A stretch of DNA of 64,000 bases from Rotaria socialis (lineage: Eukaryota; Rotifera; Eurotatoria; Philodinida; Philodinidae). Below, piece after piece: positions 32,400-46,000 of the stretch. Numbering within the stretch: the first letter of the stretch is position 1; every line of letters begins with the position of its first letter. Location of the stretch: the NCBI GenBank assembly GCA_905331475.1, contig CAJNYU010000032.1, forward strand, positions 263,196 to 327,195, in the 5' to 3' direction. The notes under the pieces were generated by a model. The model had not been told where the DNA came from. It saw only the letters and a program-made list of their open reading frames with translations, and ran no database searches. The position numbers and the translations under genes are program-made.

Positions 32400-33980
32400 A
32401 TGACGGAACGAGATTCTTTATTGGGAGGTCCACCACCTCTCTATCATCCAGTCGATCCATCTCATAATCCAGAATACCCATCGGCATCAGGATCATCACC
32501 ACCGCTAAAAGACAATACACTTCCACCTGCTCAACAATGTCCACAGATGGAATTTAATACTGCTTGGGCTGGATGGAAGGATCGTGGTTTTGCTATTGCA
32601 TTTTGGATTCATTGTATTCTTGTAATCATACTTGGTTTTGCATTGGGTATACCTGCTGTTCGCGCAGATGCACGAAAAAGTTTCGATGATCCAACACGAA
32701 CAGCATTAGACTATAATGCTAATTTATTTATTCGTGTTTTCGTTGGTGCTGCAGCCATTAGTGGAGTTGTTGCATTTTTTGCATTTTTTGTTCTTCAACG
32801 ATGTGCTGGTCGTATTATTAAATGTTCTCTTTACATGGGTGTTGCAATACAAATTTTGCTTTGTATCACTTTATTTATAGTCGCTTGGCCTATGGGTATC
32901 ATAACACTTATATTTGTTCTTATTTCACTTTGGTATATATATTATGTTCGAAATCGTATTGCATTTGCTGAAGCTCATTTACAAGTTGGCTGTGCTGCAT
33001 TACGTAGCCATCCATCTGTCTTAGTTGTTGCTCTTGCTATGTTAATATTACAGTTCTTATGGATTTTACTTTGGAGTTTAATGGCATTAGGCTTTGAATA
33101 TCTTGCCAACGGAGATGGTAATGATAAGAAATCAAGTGGCATTGGAGGTGGTATATTTGCAATAGTTTTACTAACATCTCTATTTTGGGGAGCCTTAGTA
33201 TTTCGAAATGTGACACATTTTGTTACAGCATGTGTTGTTGGTCAATGGTGGTTTACAGCAGATGCTCATCGACAATATGCCGTTGAAACAAGTGTTCAAC
33301 GTGCATTTACGACGAATTTTGGAACGATATCATTTGGTTCACTTATAATTGCATTTATTAAAGCTTTACGTGTATTTGCACAAATTAACGAGGGTAATGC
33401 TCGTCGAGATGGAAATATTTTTCTACTATTGATAAGCTGTTGTGCTGTTTGTATTCTTCGAATATTTGAAGGATTAGTACGATATCTCAATGAATGGGCA
33501 TTAGTATTTTCTGCATTAACAGGTCAATCATTTCGTTCTGCTAGTCGAAGTTTCATCGATCTATTTCAACAACGTGGCTGGACAATGATTATTAATGATG
33601 ATCTAGCAGGAAATGCTTTGACTATTGTTACTGTTGCTATTGGATGTATTTCAGCAGCAATTGGCGGCGTATCTACATATGTTATAATGCCGCATTCACC
33701 TTCGCGAGCAGCTATTGCTGGTATGGCAGCACTTTTCTGTTTTACAATTGGTATTGCCATGGGAACAATAATGGCATCGATTTTAAGTTCTGGTGTACGA
33801 ACAGCATTTGTCTGTTTCGCTATGAATCCAACAGCATTAGGTGCAACTCATCCTGAACATTTACAAAATCTACTTCTTGCTTGGTATCAATTTCAACCGC
33901 AAGCATTTGCTGCTAGTGGTTTTGCTATGCATTATCCAAAACCTGCTGGTGCTCCTAGTAATGTTTATGCTGCTGTATAG
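32400..33980 (+). CDS. Choline-transporter-like protein (SLC44/PNS1 family)
   Basis: Single-exon gene of 526 residues. After a Pro-rich cytosolic N-terminus (LLGGPPPLYHP ...) come about ten hydrophobic spans, starting with DRGFAIAFWIHCILVIILGF. Family marks include WKDRGFAIAF before the first span, YYVRNRIAFAEAHLQVGCAA, VTACVVGQWWF and a C-terminal half with QRGWTMIINDDLAGNAL. The WKDxxFAIxF plus VGxWWF arrangement is that of the PNS1 branch of choline-transporter-like proteins. Length fits (PNS1 about 540). A plasma-membrane location is expected; the substrate is uncertain because PNS1 itself has no proven choline transport. The lack of introns contrasts with the neighbours and may reflect a retroposed or intron-depleted copy. 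Confidence 0.88.
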   Translation: MTERDSLLGGPPPLYHPVDPSHNPEYPSASGSSPPLKDNTLPPAQQCPQMEFNTAWAGWKDRGFAIAFWIHCILVIILGFALGIPAVRADARKSFDDPTRTALDYNANLFIRVFVGAAAISGVVAFFAFFVLQRCAGRIIKCSLYMGVAIQILLCITLFIVAWPMGIITLIFVLISLWYIYYVRNRIAFAEAHLQVGCAALRSHPSVLVVALAMLILQFLWILLWSLMALGFEYLANGDGNDKKSSGIGGGIFAIVLLTSLFWGALVFRNVTHFVTACVVGQWWFTADAHRQYAVETSVQRAFTTNFGTISFGSLIIAFIKALRVFAQINEGNARRDGNIFLLLISCCAVCILRIFEGLVRYLNEWALVFSALTGQSFRSASRSFIDLFQQRGWTMIINDDLAGNALTIVTVAIGCISAAIGGVSTYVIMPHSPSRAAIAGMAALFCFTIGIAMGTIMASILSSGVRTAFVCFAMNPTALGATHPEHLQNLLLAWYQFQPQAFAASGFAMHYPKPAGAPSNVYAAV

Positions 33981-35572
33981 ATGAGCAAAATACTATTAGT
34001 GTTATTAGGAATGAACTTCTCTTTTTTTTGTGCATGTACTAGAGTTTTAATGTAATTGAAAAATCACTTCTTTTTCAATACAGATCAACATTGGCCTGTA
34101 AAAATCATTATCTATAATTAAATTTTCCGTTTTCATCTATTCATTGTGAACACATACATATGTCATATATTGTTTGTCTTATTATTCGCAAAAAAATTGT
34201 TACAAACATAGACAAAGAAAAAGAAACGATAGACACATTTAGAAAAAAGAAGAGAAAAAAGAATATCATCGACACCGTGACATACACAAGACAAAAAGAA
34301 AATCAAATTATGGATTTCAATAATACCGATGATGGATTTTGGAAAATAGACAAACATTCAATAAGAAAAACAACGTAGACATAGATACATACAAATGAAA
34401 TCAATAGTAAAACAAAAGCTATGTTCAAGAGTCGATAAAATGCTCGTTCACAATTCCTTTTTTTTCTCCTTCTGAATCGAGCAAACTATAATGATGATAC
34501 TGTTCTGTGAAGAAGATATACACAAGCACATACATAATAACGGATAGATATAATTCGACTTCACATATATGTTAGAACAAAAAACAAATCAATCTAAACA
34601 CTGCTCAATGATGTGACTATAGAGAAAGAAAAAAAGGAGAGATCAAAACAGACAAACAAGTATTTTGTACAAAAAAAAACGAAGAAGAAGAAGAAGAAGA
34701 AGAAAACATAAAATTGATGTAGATATAACTATCATCATCATCATCATAGTAAATGTAATAGAAAATCAGACTGTTTGCTATGAATAACAAAAGTCAAACA
34801 AATAAAAGCGCAATACAGCCGATGTTGTTTTTTTTTTGAAAAAGAAACAAAGTTTGACAAAAAAAATCCCTGAGAAATAAGAAATCAAAAGTATCGAAGC
34901 AGTTAGAAAAAGGAAAATACGCATAAAACATTTAACGAATTCAAGAAACATAGATAAAGAACAATAACAAGAAGAAAACAATTGAACAATCTTGGCAAGT
35001 CAATTCGTTCATTCGAAATGATGTAAATGTTTCATATTTAGAGTTAAATTTTCTTTTCGTTTCTTTTTGAGTCAAATTACGAAAAACAAATAGAAGAAAG
35101 CAGCAAAAATAGAAGATTAAACCTGAAACTTTCGTCTGAATGTAGATATCTATGGAGTTAATTTCTTATTTTTTTTTAACATTATGATTAGCGATCATTT
35201 TGTTTTCTTCTTATTAGGACACAAGAGATTCAACAGACAAAAGAAAACAAAACAAATACGTTAAAGGTCTCTGCGAGGATAATCCTGTATATACATACGC
35301 GGGAATAGGAGAAAAAACCTGCTAAGCAGATAAACTTTTTTGTTTTATTTTGTTTTTTTCTGTCTTCTTTAAAGACATGTTGAGCAAACTCATAACACAT
35401 TGATGACGATTTGTTTGCTTTTTCGCGTTTAAAACACCACAGAAAGAAGTAAAAAGAAACAAAAGATAGATTGTTGCACTGTGAGCAGTAGATAAGAGAA
35501 AAAAAAGGTCCCTGAAGAATGCTTGAGACAAAAAAGATTTGACTTGCATTTAGTGGAAACCACCATAATCTA
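33981..35572. other. 3' flanks between two convergent genes
   Basis: The convergent ends of the SLC44-like gene and FOXO meet here. The region is A/T-rich with a (GAA)n run at 34681-34704, a (CAT)n run at 34733-34748 and many A tracts. No coding exon was recognised. Small frames on both strands are low complexity. Confidence 0.45.
34681..34704 (+). repeat. (GAA)8 microsatellite
   Basis: Eight uninterrupted GAA units within a purine-rich stretch. Confidence 0.9.
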
Positions 35573-37720
35573 TCAATAGCCAGAGGAAACGAGAGTAGCA
35601 GGTGTACTTGATGGTCGACTAAGTGAGGTTGGACTCGTTTGATGATGCACATCAGTTTCATCCGGCGATGATGATGTTGATGTAGGTGGTGATAACGATG
35701 AAATATCATTTGGATTGAGCGTTACTGTACCTGGATTATGACTATTTGACCGAACACCATTTCTATTATGAGGTGTCATTGATGATGACAATTGGTGCAC
35801 ATCATCATCGTCATCATCGTCAATCACAGCACCTTCTTCATCGATGGTATAGTTCATTGATTCAATTAATGTTTCACCTTGTTGTTCTTTTTGATGTTCT
35901 TGTAGAATTCTTTGAAGTATTTTACTTGCATTAAGTATATTGTTTTTATCTGATGAAATATTTGTTGACGATGTTGCCGAGCGTTTGTTTGTTAAAAAAT
36001 TTGATACCTGATTATTATTTGTATTAAGTGATTGTGTTTGTTGACGTTTTTGATAATCAACTACTCTTAATACGGCTAATGGTACACCCATTGAAAGAAG
36101 TTCCTCGTAACTTTTTTCATTTAATCCAAAAAATGGTTGCTGTTGCTTTAATGTTTCTTTTACTTCTTCATTATCATCATCATTAAGATGAACTGATTTT
36201 GCATTCGGTTTCAATTCAATTAATGTTCGATCGTCTTCTTCATCACTATGTGCTTCAGCAACAACCAATGGCATTGAAACGTCCATTGCCATACGATGTT
36301 CATTTTCATCATCTTCACCTTCAATTATTTTTGACTTTCTCGGATTATCTTGATTATTATTATTAAGATCTTTTAAACGTTCTTCATCGAGCATTTGATA
36401 AAATTTTGCGCGTTTTTTTGGTGGCATTTTAAGTATACGTTCCATAAGATCATCAACATAACCACTAACAGTATTTAATGATAATTGTTGACGATCGTCA
36501 ATGTCAATATCTTTATCACTTGAATTCATTTTTGTTAATCGTTTATTTGCATATTTTGTACTATTACTAGAACCGTTATTATTGTTATTATTATTATTAT
36601 TATTATTGTAATAACAAGAAGATGTTGATGCTTCCGATGCTACAGATGAGCCTGATTCAGTACGAATCGATGATGATACTGGTGGTGATTGATGGCAGGG
36701 TGCTAAACCTGATTCATAACCACTTGATGCATTAGAAGTAGACTAGAAGAGAGAGAGAAAAAAAAGAATACATTGTTATTTTCCTTCAGCTGCTATGATG
36801 TTTAAATGTTTCATACTGAATCTTTTCTTGGTGGAATATATTCGTCACTTTCATCGTCACTTGGTCCACCATGACTTGTCGTCGATGAAAATCCACTTGA
36901 ACGTCTTCTATAATTATTATAGAGACCTGCGCCTATATCACGTTGTTGTTGTTGTTGTTGTTGTTGTTGTGTTAATGTTGATGAATTATTTTGATTAATT
37001 CTTTGTCGAATAAGACATTGTTGTGGTATAGAACTAACTGTTGCATTAGGATATGATGGACGCATGAGTTTATAACGTGGATCGTTCGAATAAATATTTT
37101 GTTCATCATGAGAACTGTTTCCTGGTGTTGTCGTTGATGATAAAAGTTTTAGTGTTTCAGGATTAATATAAGCTGACATTTTATTATGATTTCCACTAGA
37201 TGAATTTGAACAATTAATATAATTTTGAAGCTCATTTATAGGATTTGTTGTGGGTGGTGGTGGCGGCGGCGGCGGTTGTGGTTGCTTTTGATGATGATAG
37301 TGTTGTTGAGCATGAGCAGCAGCTTGTACAGCAGCATCCCAAAGTTTCTTTTGAGCTAATAATTTACTTTGTGCAGCAACTGCCGATGAATATGATGGTG
37401 GCGAATTAATACGTCGCTGTAACGATGAAGATAAATTATTCATATCAGCATTGATACGTGTCGAAGTTGTTGAGGTTGGTGGTGGTAAATATGTTGAACG
37501 TGGTTGATTTACCATCATTTTAGTTGATCCAGATGAATGAGGATGTCTACCGTTATACGGTGGTGGTGGCGGTGGCTGTTGTTGTTGTTGCTGCTGCTGC
37601 TGATGTTGTTGTTGTTGTCGATGGTAGGAACTCAAAAGCCATTCAGCATGTTGTTGTTGTTGCTGCTGCTGCTGTTGGTGTTGTTGTTGTTGCTGCTGCT
37701 GTTGTTGCTGCTCTTGTTGC

Positions 37721-37772
<52 letters not shown>

Positions 37773-39555
37773 GCTGTTTCTGTTGCTTATATGGATCTGC
37801 TCCGAGTGCAAGTTTTTTCGGAATAGGAAGGCCTGTGTCATGAACAAATGATTTTAAGCTTGATTGTGGTGGTCGATGTGACATCGATGATGCTTGTTGA
37901 TTCATTGCCGATGATAATGTTTGTTGTTTATGTTTATTCAGCATTGCTGTTGCTTGAGAATTTAAAAAAGCATGATATGCTGCTGGATCTGTAACACCAG
38001 CTGACATCATCGCTGCAGCTACCGATAATGGATTAAGTGATGATGAATTATTTCCTTGCGTATGATCATTAGTACGATTTGGCTTTTGCAAAGATGCAGA
38101 TGATGTTGACGATTGTCGATGATAATTATTTGACATATTAATAAGCGGTTGTGTGGACACTGACGATGGCGAATTTCTATCTTGTGAAAGAGATAATGCA
38201 GCTACTGCCGCTGCTGATGAAGACGATGATGAAGAATTCACATTAGAAACAGCCGCTGCCGCTGCAGCAGCTTGTGAGGCAAGTGCAGCTGCAGCAGCTG
38301 CTCGTTTCCGCTTGAGACTATATTTTTTATACGGTGAATTATTTTTAAACGATGGGTTTATTGTCCAAACATATTTCACAGGACCTTTAGATAATGATGA
38401 TATAACGGGCACACGAATAAATTGATTATGTAAAGATAAATTATGTCGAATTGAATTCTATATTTGAAATAAGAAAAACCAACACAAATCATTAACAAGA
38501 TATCAATCAAATTAATAATTATATGTACGAAAGATGACCTCGACAAAAATAACGTGAACTATTCTCATAGTAAAAATTTGGTTATGCTTTTTTTTTAATA
38601 TTGAAAGAATGTTTAATGTCCTTTTACGTGCAAAAACTTGTTAGTTTCTTCTTTTCTATATATATATAAGATAATTCCTGAAAGGAAATAAATAGTAGAC
38701 AAAAGAATTAATAGTGAAAACCTGTTATATCAATACGATAATTTAAAAGTTAAAATTCATGTCATAAATTTTTATGGCTTTTATGTATTGATCTAAGAAG
38801 TGAATGTAGTTCATAAATCACATTGTTTTCAAAAGAGTTTTACTCTCGTATGGGGTATGGGAAAAGAAATAGTATCACGTGATCGGATGATATAATTTAT
38901 TTATTCTGTGACAGAATAAAAGAGAATTTCGCTTATTTACCTTCCATCCCCAACTTGTTTTTGCATCAATTTTATCTTTAAAATATGGCACAAATTTAAT
39001 AATCCATTCATAAACTTCATTTAATGTTAAGCGTTTCCATGGACTACTATCGATAGCACGTGTAATCAATTGAGCATAAGATAAGTTACCCCATGGATTA
39101 CGATATGTTTTATTGATACCAATACCGAGCTCTTGTATAACTGACTTAGCCAAACGTTTATCATATTCAACCAGTATATCACGTTTTTCTTTCCGATGGC
39201 GTGGCCATGTATTGAAACGTAAACGATCACGATGTATATTATTACTGGACCCATTTAGATCAACAAGTGAATGCGATAAACGTCGGCGAGGCTGATGAGC
39301 AGATGCTGTTGCCGCTGAAGATGATGTTGCTGGTTGTGGATCTTGTGTATGATTATTCAAAGAAAGTGATGATGTTGGCGAGGGTGAGGGTGAGGGTGAT
39401 TGAGTACGATGATACATTGTATCTGATGGCGAATCAACAATTAGTGATGAATAATCGCCAGTTGTAGACGGAATAAAATGGTGATGAGGTACATCATCGT
39501 CGTTGTCATCATCAACGATGAGTGTTACGTCAATTGGATGACGAGAACGGTGCAT
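35573..39555 (-). CDS. FOXO: FOXO-type forkhead transcription factor with polyglutamine tracts
   Basis: Three phase-0 exons (38941-39555, 36817-38457, 35573-36742) encode 1141 residues, about twice the vertebrate length. The forkhead runs from about residue 152 (NPWGNLSYAQLITRAIDSS) through KRLTLNEVYEWIIKFVPYFK to NSIRHNLSLHNQFIRV, and exon 1 ends exactly at GWK. FOXO marks are the NPWGNLSYA start, FKDK and a five-residue-type insert before GWKNS. Upstream, RDRLRFNTWP matches the Akt site RxRxxT (Thr116; T32 in human FOXO3). KRKR after the wing is a nuclear signal. Ala runs, then long Gln runs (37566-37795) and PPPPPP follow; PPRKDSSTSNASSG may be a further phosphosite region. The ATG at 39555 is used; the frame is open slightly upstream but without ATG. 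Family role: insulin/stress-responsive regulator of longevity and stress genes. Confidence 0.93.
37566..37795 (-). repeat. Polyglutamine-coding CAA/CAG tract in FOXO
   Basis: Mixed CAA and CAG codons encode about 24 uninterrupted Gln and further runs of about 10, 9, 4 and 9 broken by E, H and a short AEWLLSSYHR insert, followed by Pro repeats. The longest pure part is (TTG)n on the plus strand near 37721-37772. Antisense frames of Leu or Val runs are shadows of this repeat. Confidence 0.9.
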
Positions 39556-41785
39556 GGTCGGCACTAATTATTATCTGACCATTTGGCCACCATTGAATAC
39601 TAACTTACAAAGCATCTGGAAGAAGAAAAAAATCCGAGTTGTAAAGATAGAAGAGAAAAAGAAAATTTATCATTCTCTCATGGGAACCATCTGTTGAATA
39701 TGTGCATAAATGTTCGAGTATGTGTATTGCTTGAAAAATACATTCAGCTTTATTATGTAATAAACAATTTAGAAGGAGAGTTCAACTTCTCTGAGTCGTT
39801 TAAAATGGATATAGTAAAAATGTCACTCTTAACTGTGCTGTTGGCAGAAAAGAAAGAATGAAAAAAAATCGAGGGAAAAAGGCTGACCCTTTTACCTTCT
39901 CTCATCCTCTTATGTGTGCTCGCTTTTTTTTCCTCTTTTTTCTTTCTTATTGCATGCATGGAAACGACAAGAGAAGCAAAAACACCACTACATAGAACAT
40001 CGCCCGATGATGTATTCCTCGAATAAATGTGCCCCTCGTTTTTTTGTTATGCGCTCAAGCGTACGTCCCTACATACTCTGTTCTCGTAATTTTTTGGCGT
40101 ACGCCGCTTACACACTGCGGCCAAAACAAAGGAAAGCGCGACCTCATTCTCTCTTGTATTCTTGCACATATACGCAACAAAAGTCATCGCGAGTTTTTTT
40201 TAGTAGAACGATAAGCCTGACCGCAAAAGTTTACGACAAGCAATATATGGCGTCAGAAAGCAACGAAAGAACAGAATTGATTTTGCGTATGATACAATAA
40301 ACGTTGCAAAAATACTCATATAGATGCAGAGAACAATAACGAGATAAAAAAAAAGAAGAAGAAAAAGAAACAGGACATGATTTATTTATTCATGGAATGT
40401 ACTATGAGTTGAATATATGAATGAAATAAAAAGACACCACAAGTATATACACATTTTTTGTGAGTTGTTATTTTAAATAAATGAAGGAGAAAAAATGGCT
40501 CTATACAATGCATTTCTTCTGTTGTTTTTACATTCAACGAATGCTGCGCTCTCTCTGTGTCTCTGCTTCGTTCTCTTTTCATTCATCACCATCAATTCAG
40601 GAGATAAATTAAATGTAGTTACACATTGTAGACAAACGTACAATATCTGTTTTTGAGAACATTCATATAATTAAAATTGTCAACATAGGTAACAACATTG
40701 TAATTCAATTAATATCGACGATATCTGATGAAAATGATAAAACATCATTCGCACAACATTTTAGATATTCATTTTAATTTTTCTCAAGGCCCTATATTCG
40801 CATTTTTGTCTCATCTAGGTAATACACTGAATTGAAGTAATAAAGAAAAACAGAAAAGAAAAACGAAAAAAATTAAAGTGTGTTCTTGGACAATACAACA
40901 CCTTGTCGTCGATTGCATGGTGTTTGTTTATTTTGCTCATATAGATATGAAGATGTATGTGATGCTTTGTCGAAAGGGCATAGTTTGTACGCGAAAGCGA
41001 GTAGAAACCATCACATCCTATATCCTATCCTAGTGGCCACAAGTACAAGGCTCTTTTTTCTTCTTTTTTCTTTACGCAGTTTTGTCACATTATCGTTGTT
41101 GCTTCTCGACCAAACGCATGCACTTTTTTCTCTTACATACATACATACACACATACATTCATACTTCAGATGCGTACAGGCAGGCTCTTTGAGTAGAACA
41201 AAAAATCTTTCTTTTTCTTTTTTTTCTCTCGCATACACACATACATACTGACGATGGAGAAAAAATAGCTGCTGGGCGCAAATGGCGAGCAAGGTTGTCA
41301 ATATTACGTAACGACGACGTGTGGGCGCGTGTATATGCACAAGCGAACGCTCTGTTTTTATTATTGACATAATATGTTACGATACGAGATGCATACACGT
41401 TCTCCTATTTTCTTGTTTCTATAGTAAAATACATACATTGCTTTTCTTTTCTCTATATATAATAGTCTATTATTAACAACCTACAAAAGAATAGAATAAA
41501 AGAAAAACTTCTTATAATGCTAACAGGACAGATGACTAAAAAATGAACACAATATTTAGAATAGTTCTTCTTTATCACGAACTATAATCAGATAATTGTA
41601 AAAGAAAAAGTATTCTTTTATGGGTTAGTTACATTATTTTTTACATGAAAAACAAAACATTTTATTTCTTAAAACAGAAAAGCAAGACAAGTGGTAACTA
41701 TTTTTAGATAACTGAAAAACACCAAAATATGTTTATATGAATAGACCCAAGTAATGTTACTCGATAAACTTTGCCGTTTCTATGT

Positions 41786-41809
41786 ATATATATATATATA
41801 TATATATAT
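41786..41809. repeat. (TA)n microsatellite
   Basis: About 12 TA units, uninterrupted. Confidence 0.9.
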
Positions 41810-43301
41810 TGACACTTACAAGTCGTTGTTAATTTATGAGAGCATTGAATGAATAGAAAAAAAACAGGTATGCGTCTATATATAATTTAATAAAAAAGTG
41901 AAACAAGAAAAAACAATTACTCATATAATGCGTCTTAGAATAAATAATATCAGGAAAAACGCGTCATGCTCTTTATTTTAGTGCTGCATATTTTTTAAGT
42001 GAAGATAAAAATAAGAAGAAAAATCCTATCCGTGGAAATCTTATGAAACATCTATTAGCAATTGAATATATTTAAGTGGCCGTAGAAAGAGAGATCATTA
42101 TTTTTCTGACAATGTCTGTCATTAGTAGAGAAAACTAATTTTGAGTACATAAACTCTTACCTCATTCTGCTTCTTATTATCATTACACAACAGGTGAACT
42201 ATAAGTAAGAAAAAAAACGAGATCCAAGGTGAACAACAAAATGAAAAAAGAAAAAAATCCTCTCTTTCTCTTCCCTCCTACTTGCCCTTTTTTGCGTGGC
42301 TTTGTACATTTTACCAATACATCAATTTTCAATTAGTATTACATCATCTTCAATGACTTTGCAATTGAATTTAATATACATAAAATTAATTTCGAATAAA
42401 AAAAATGAATCGACCGAAAAGTCAATGTTATACTAGTAGGGCTCGAGATTTTTATCGGATATCAGGTCGTTTTACATTATCAATATGGTATGAACGATAA
42501 AATAAAAGAGATAAAAAGAAAAAAAATGAAAATCCTAATTCATATTGTTTATGTTCATGTAAACGTACGTACATGCCTTCGTTGAATCAACCTTCAAACT
42601 TGATTTAATGGGTTTTTTTTTTCTTCTTCTTCTTCTTCTTTTATCTTTCTCGCGTCCCGTCCTATTTGGCAAGGTCATAGAATATGAGGTAGATAATAAA
42701 CATGTTCCAAGATAACTTGTTGATCTTACATAATAATAAATATGTAGCATACAAAAATGCCTTTTTCTTTTCACCTCTATATTGCTTTTATATCTTCTTT
42801 TTCCCCCCTCGTTTCTCCAGGAAAACATTCTTTATTCATCACGTATAAACAGAACGAAGAATAGCTGTAATATTTTGTCTTCATCAACTATTCAATGGTA
42901 GATGTTTTTATCTATAAACAGGATTCATTATAAATATATATATTATTATATTGCTTACTTCCGGTTTACACTTTACTGATTTAGAAATTTTTAATAAAAT
43001 AGCATTCTAATTATGTCGATGCGCAATACGACAAATTCTTTTTTTCTTTACAAATAAAATAAAAATACATTTCAATGCTTGAAAACCTCGAGAATACAGT
43101 AGAGCTTCAGAAAAATACGAACATTAAAGTTCACTACATTGAATATAATAGACTAAAGCACTATGATATTATTGTATAAAAAGGGAATATATTGAGAAAA
43201 AAAAATTAATAATGATAAAACAAGTGACTCTATCTTTCTTCCAAAACATGTACGACCTTCATAAGTTGCCTTGAAATTCTTTACATAAGCAAGAACAACG
43301 A

Positions 43302-43322
43302 CAGAGAGAGAGAGAGAGAGAG
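43302..43322 (+). repeat. (GA)n microsatellite
   Basis: About ten AG/GA units in a purine-rich stretch. Confidence 0.9.
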
Positions 43323-43428
43323 TAAGAAAGAACTTCGTTTTCGGTCAAGGGCGCTTCGATTCGTTGAATTTCTGGAATCTCATTGTTCTTCATCGTTTTT
43401 ACAAGGTTAAACTCTCTTTAGACATACG

Positions 43429-43455
43429 TACATACATACATGCATACATACATAC
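43429..43455 (+). repeat. (CATA)n microsatellite
   Basis: ACATACGTACATACATACAT and CATACATACATACA runs with one interruption. Confidence 0.8.
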
Positions 43456-45774
43456 AACATAACGACGAGTAAATAACCTTCGATGTAGCAGTAACATCAA
43501 CAACAACGACGACAACGAGGCTTTCAAGGTTTGATTTTACTGTTGCTGCTATCAATTGTTGACGCTGGTATTTTCTTCTTTTCTTGCTTTTTCATCATAG
43601 CGTAATGATGGTGTGTTCAAGAACAAATATTGCTGCTTGTGTTCTTTCTTGCTTGTCTCCTCCTTTCCTTTCTTTTCTTTTATTTTCTTTTCTTCTTTTC
43701 TTTCTCAAAAATACACAAATGTTATCAACATAGTACGATGACAATGAATGCGCATGACGCAATCGAATATTCTCTCTCTCTCTCTTTATATGATTAAATC
43801 AATGAACGAATATGTAAAGAAAAAAAAAGACAAGAACTTATCGATCGAGTGTATGACTCAAGGCTGTACTAAATATGCCTATGTGTATAACAACCTTGAG
43901 AATCTGTGCGAACTGGTCGTTGTCACATTAAATAGGATATTACTTCCATTTTCAAAACAGTGTATTCTTTTTCTCATTCCTTTTTTTTTTATTTGATAAT
44001 TTCGCCTCGATTACGTACGCAATTTTTTTGCTTTTTCTCTCTCATAAAAGCTGCTGTTCAAACACATATCTACGCATATATACAAATGAAGAAATAACCC
44101 TGAACGGACCTTGAACTATAATGTTGATGAAAGGAATGCGATATAACAAGGGAATGAGAGAGTAAAGCAATGAGAAGTAAAAAAGGGTGCTTTAGATATT
44201 CGTATTCTCGAATTAATGCAAAAACAGAATGGAGAAGCCTGCTGTAAACAAGAAAAGAAATTAGAACTTGTGCAAATGAAATAATAATGGAAAAAAAAGA
44301 AGAAAAGGGTTCCTCCAATCGGTTACATCACTGATCATATATACATATATATATATATAATCAGAAACGGAAAGAGGAGGTCAATCATAAGACTTACCTA
44401 ACTTTCAATCATTCTGCCGTTTTTTTTTATTTCTACAAGCATAAAATTCATGAACGCAAAATAGAGAATAGCCATAAACGATAGAATCATATGCAATTTT
44501 CTCCATCGTATTACTATTATTATGTAAGTTCCTAAAATAAAAAGAAAACACTGAACAATAATGAATAATTGAGTTCTATTCAGGGGCATTTCCTGATATA
44601 ATTTAGATACATATACTCGAAGGAATGTTGACCGATACTAATTACTAATACTATTAATTTTGTTACTCCATAAAAGAGCTAATCAATTTAATTTTGTTTC
44701 AGTATATTCTGCACCCACATGATACAGACTTCTTCACGTTCGAGTTTTCGATAGGAACATAAAAGTTCAGGAAGTTGTATTCTGTTTGATCAATAAAAAT
44801 AGTTATTGCACATTTAATAATTAAAGAGATAACTCGAGGTCGTCCGGATTGAGACCGAGGGCCAAACGTGTTTTCGGTAGTTTGTAGAAAAAAGAAAACA
44901 CTGAAGAAAACCGGCAAAATTTTCACGATCGAAAAGGTCACCTCTAGAGCCTGCTCGAGGCAACTTTGAATAATTATATAAATTCTAGTGGAAACTTAAT
45001 GGGCACATTTTATTATTAGGTTATTCGATGAAACATCGAGAATAATGATTGTTTCACAGTGAAATAGTTTTAGAAAAAAAAGTCTCACTAATATGATACT
45101 ATTGTTTATGAATCTTTTTGCAGTAAAAATGTGTATCGTGATGTTTCAATATGAAGTTTTAACCTTTCTCGTACACCCTATTAATCTGCTTAGATCTATA
45201 CGTTAAGTTGAAATGACACATAGGCTTTTTTTTATATACTATCACGACTGCTTAAGCTCGACAGATTATTATTCACCGTATAAAATCGAATTCTTGCTCA
45301 AGAAACTAAACATATTGTTTGTATTCATTTGATAATAGCGGAACCATAATGTATAAGAACAAAGTGCTTTTTCTAATAACATTCATTAATACAAATAGAA
45401 AACGACTAATCTAATTGAGTTTGAACATGATAAAATCTCTCTTGTTTATTCACCTTACATTTGTTCAATTGTTTAGAAAAAACAAAACATCAAGGAAATT
45501 CATTGAAGTCTTATTGATAGATGCTAAATGATCTCAATTAAATATCAGCGGCATGAAAAAGAATAGTAATGCATGAATACATTTTTTTGAGTAGGCTTTT
45601 TTTCGATGATAAAGTCTAATCTCGAATGGAAAAATGTGCAGTAAGTTCCTAGCCTTTAATAAAATAAATGCGGAAATATCGGATTTGCATTCAATTGTGA
45701 TGTGTACTACAAAAACTGAGTCGATTTATATATGTTGTGAATAATCCTGAGAAAAAAAAGTTTTTTGAAAAATC

Positions 45775-46000
45775 CCTGTACCCCCCCCCCCCCTCCCTCA
45801 GGGATGGTCTGGTCAATAATGGCAATTTTTTCGATAACTCAGCCATTTCTTGACGGATCCCTCTCATCTTCGAACTTGACTGAAATATTGATGAGATCAT
45901 TCTGTGTACAAAATTTCATGACAATCGGATCAGCCTTTCAGCAGCTATCGTGTAAACGGCCGGCCGGACACACTGACCGATTCTATAGTGTATTCACTTT
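45775..46000. repeat. Possible interspersed repeat following a 13-bp poly-C run
   Basis: A C13 run (45781-45793) precedes sequence such as GGTCAATAATGGCAATTTTT, CATTTCTTGACGGATCCCTC and ATTTCATGACAATCGGATCA, ending in CGGCCGGCCGGACACACTGAC. Phrases like these recur in repeats of many invertebrates as I recall them. No second copy lies in this window to confirm it. Confidence 0.35.

Noticed and set aside
37524-37851. Plus-strand frames of about 100 codons rich in Val or Leu
   Set aside because: They are antisense shadows of the FOXO CAA/CAG tract.
40880-41398. Overlapping frames on both strands upstream of FOXO
   Set aside because: Composition is pyrimidine or purine skewed, no domain is recognisable and both strands are equally open.
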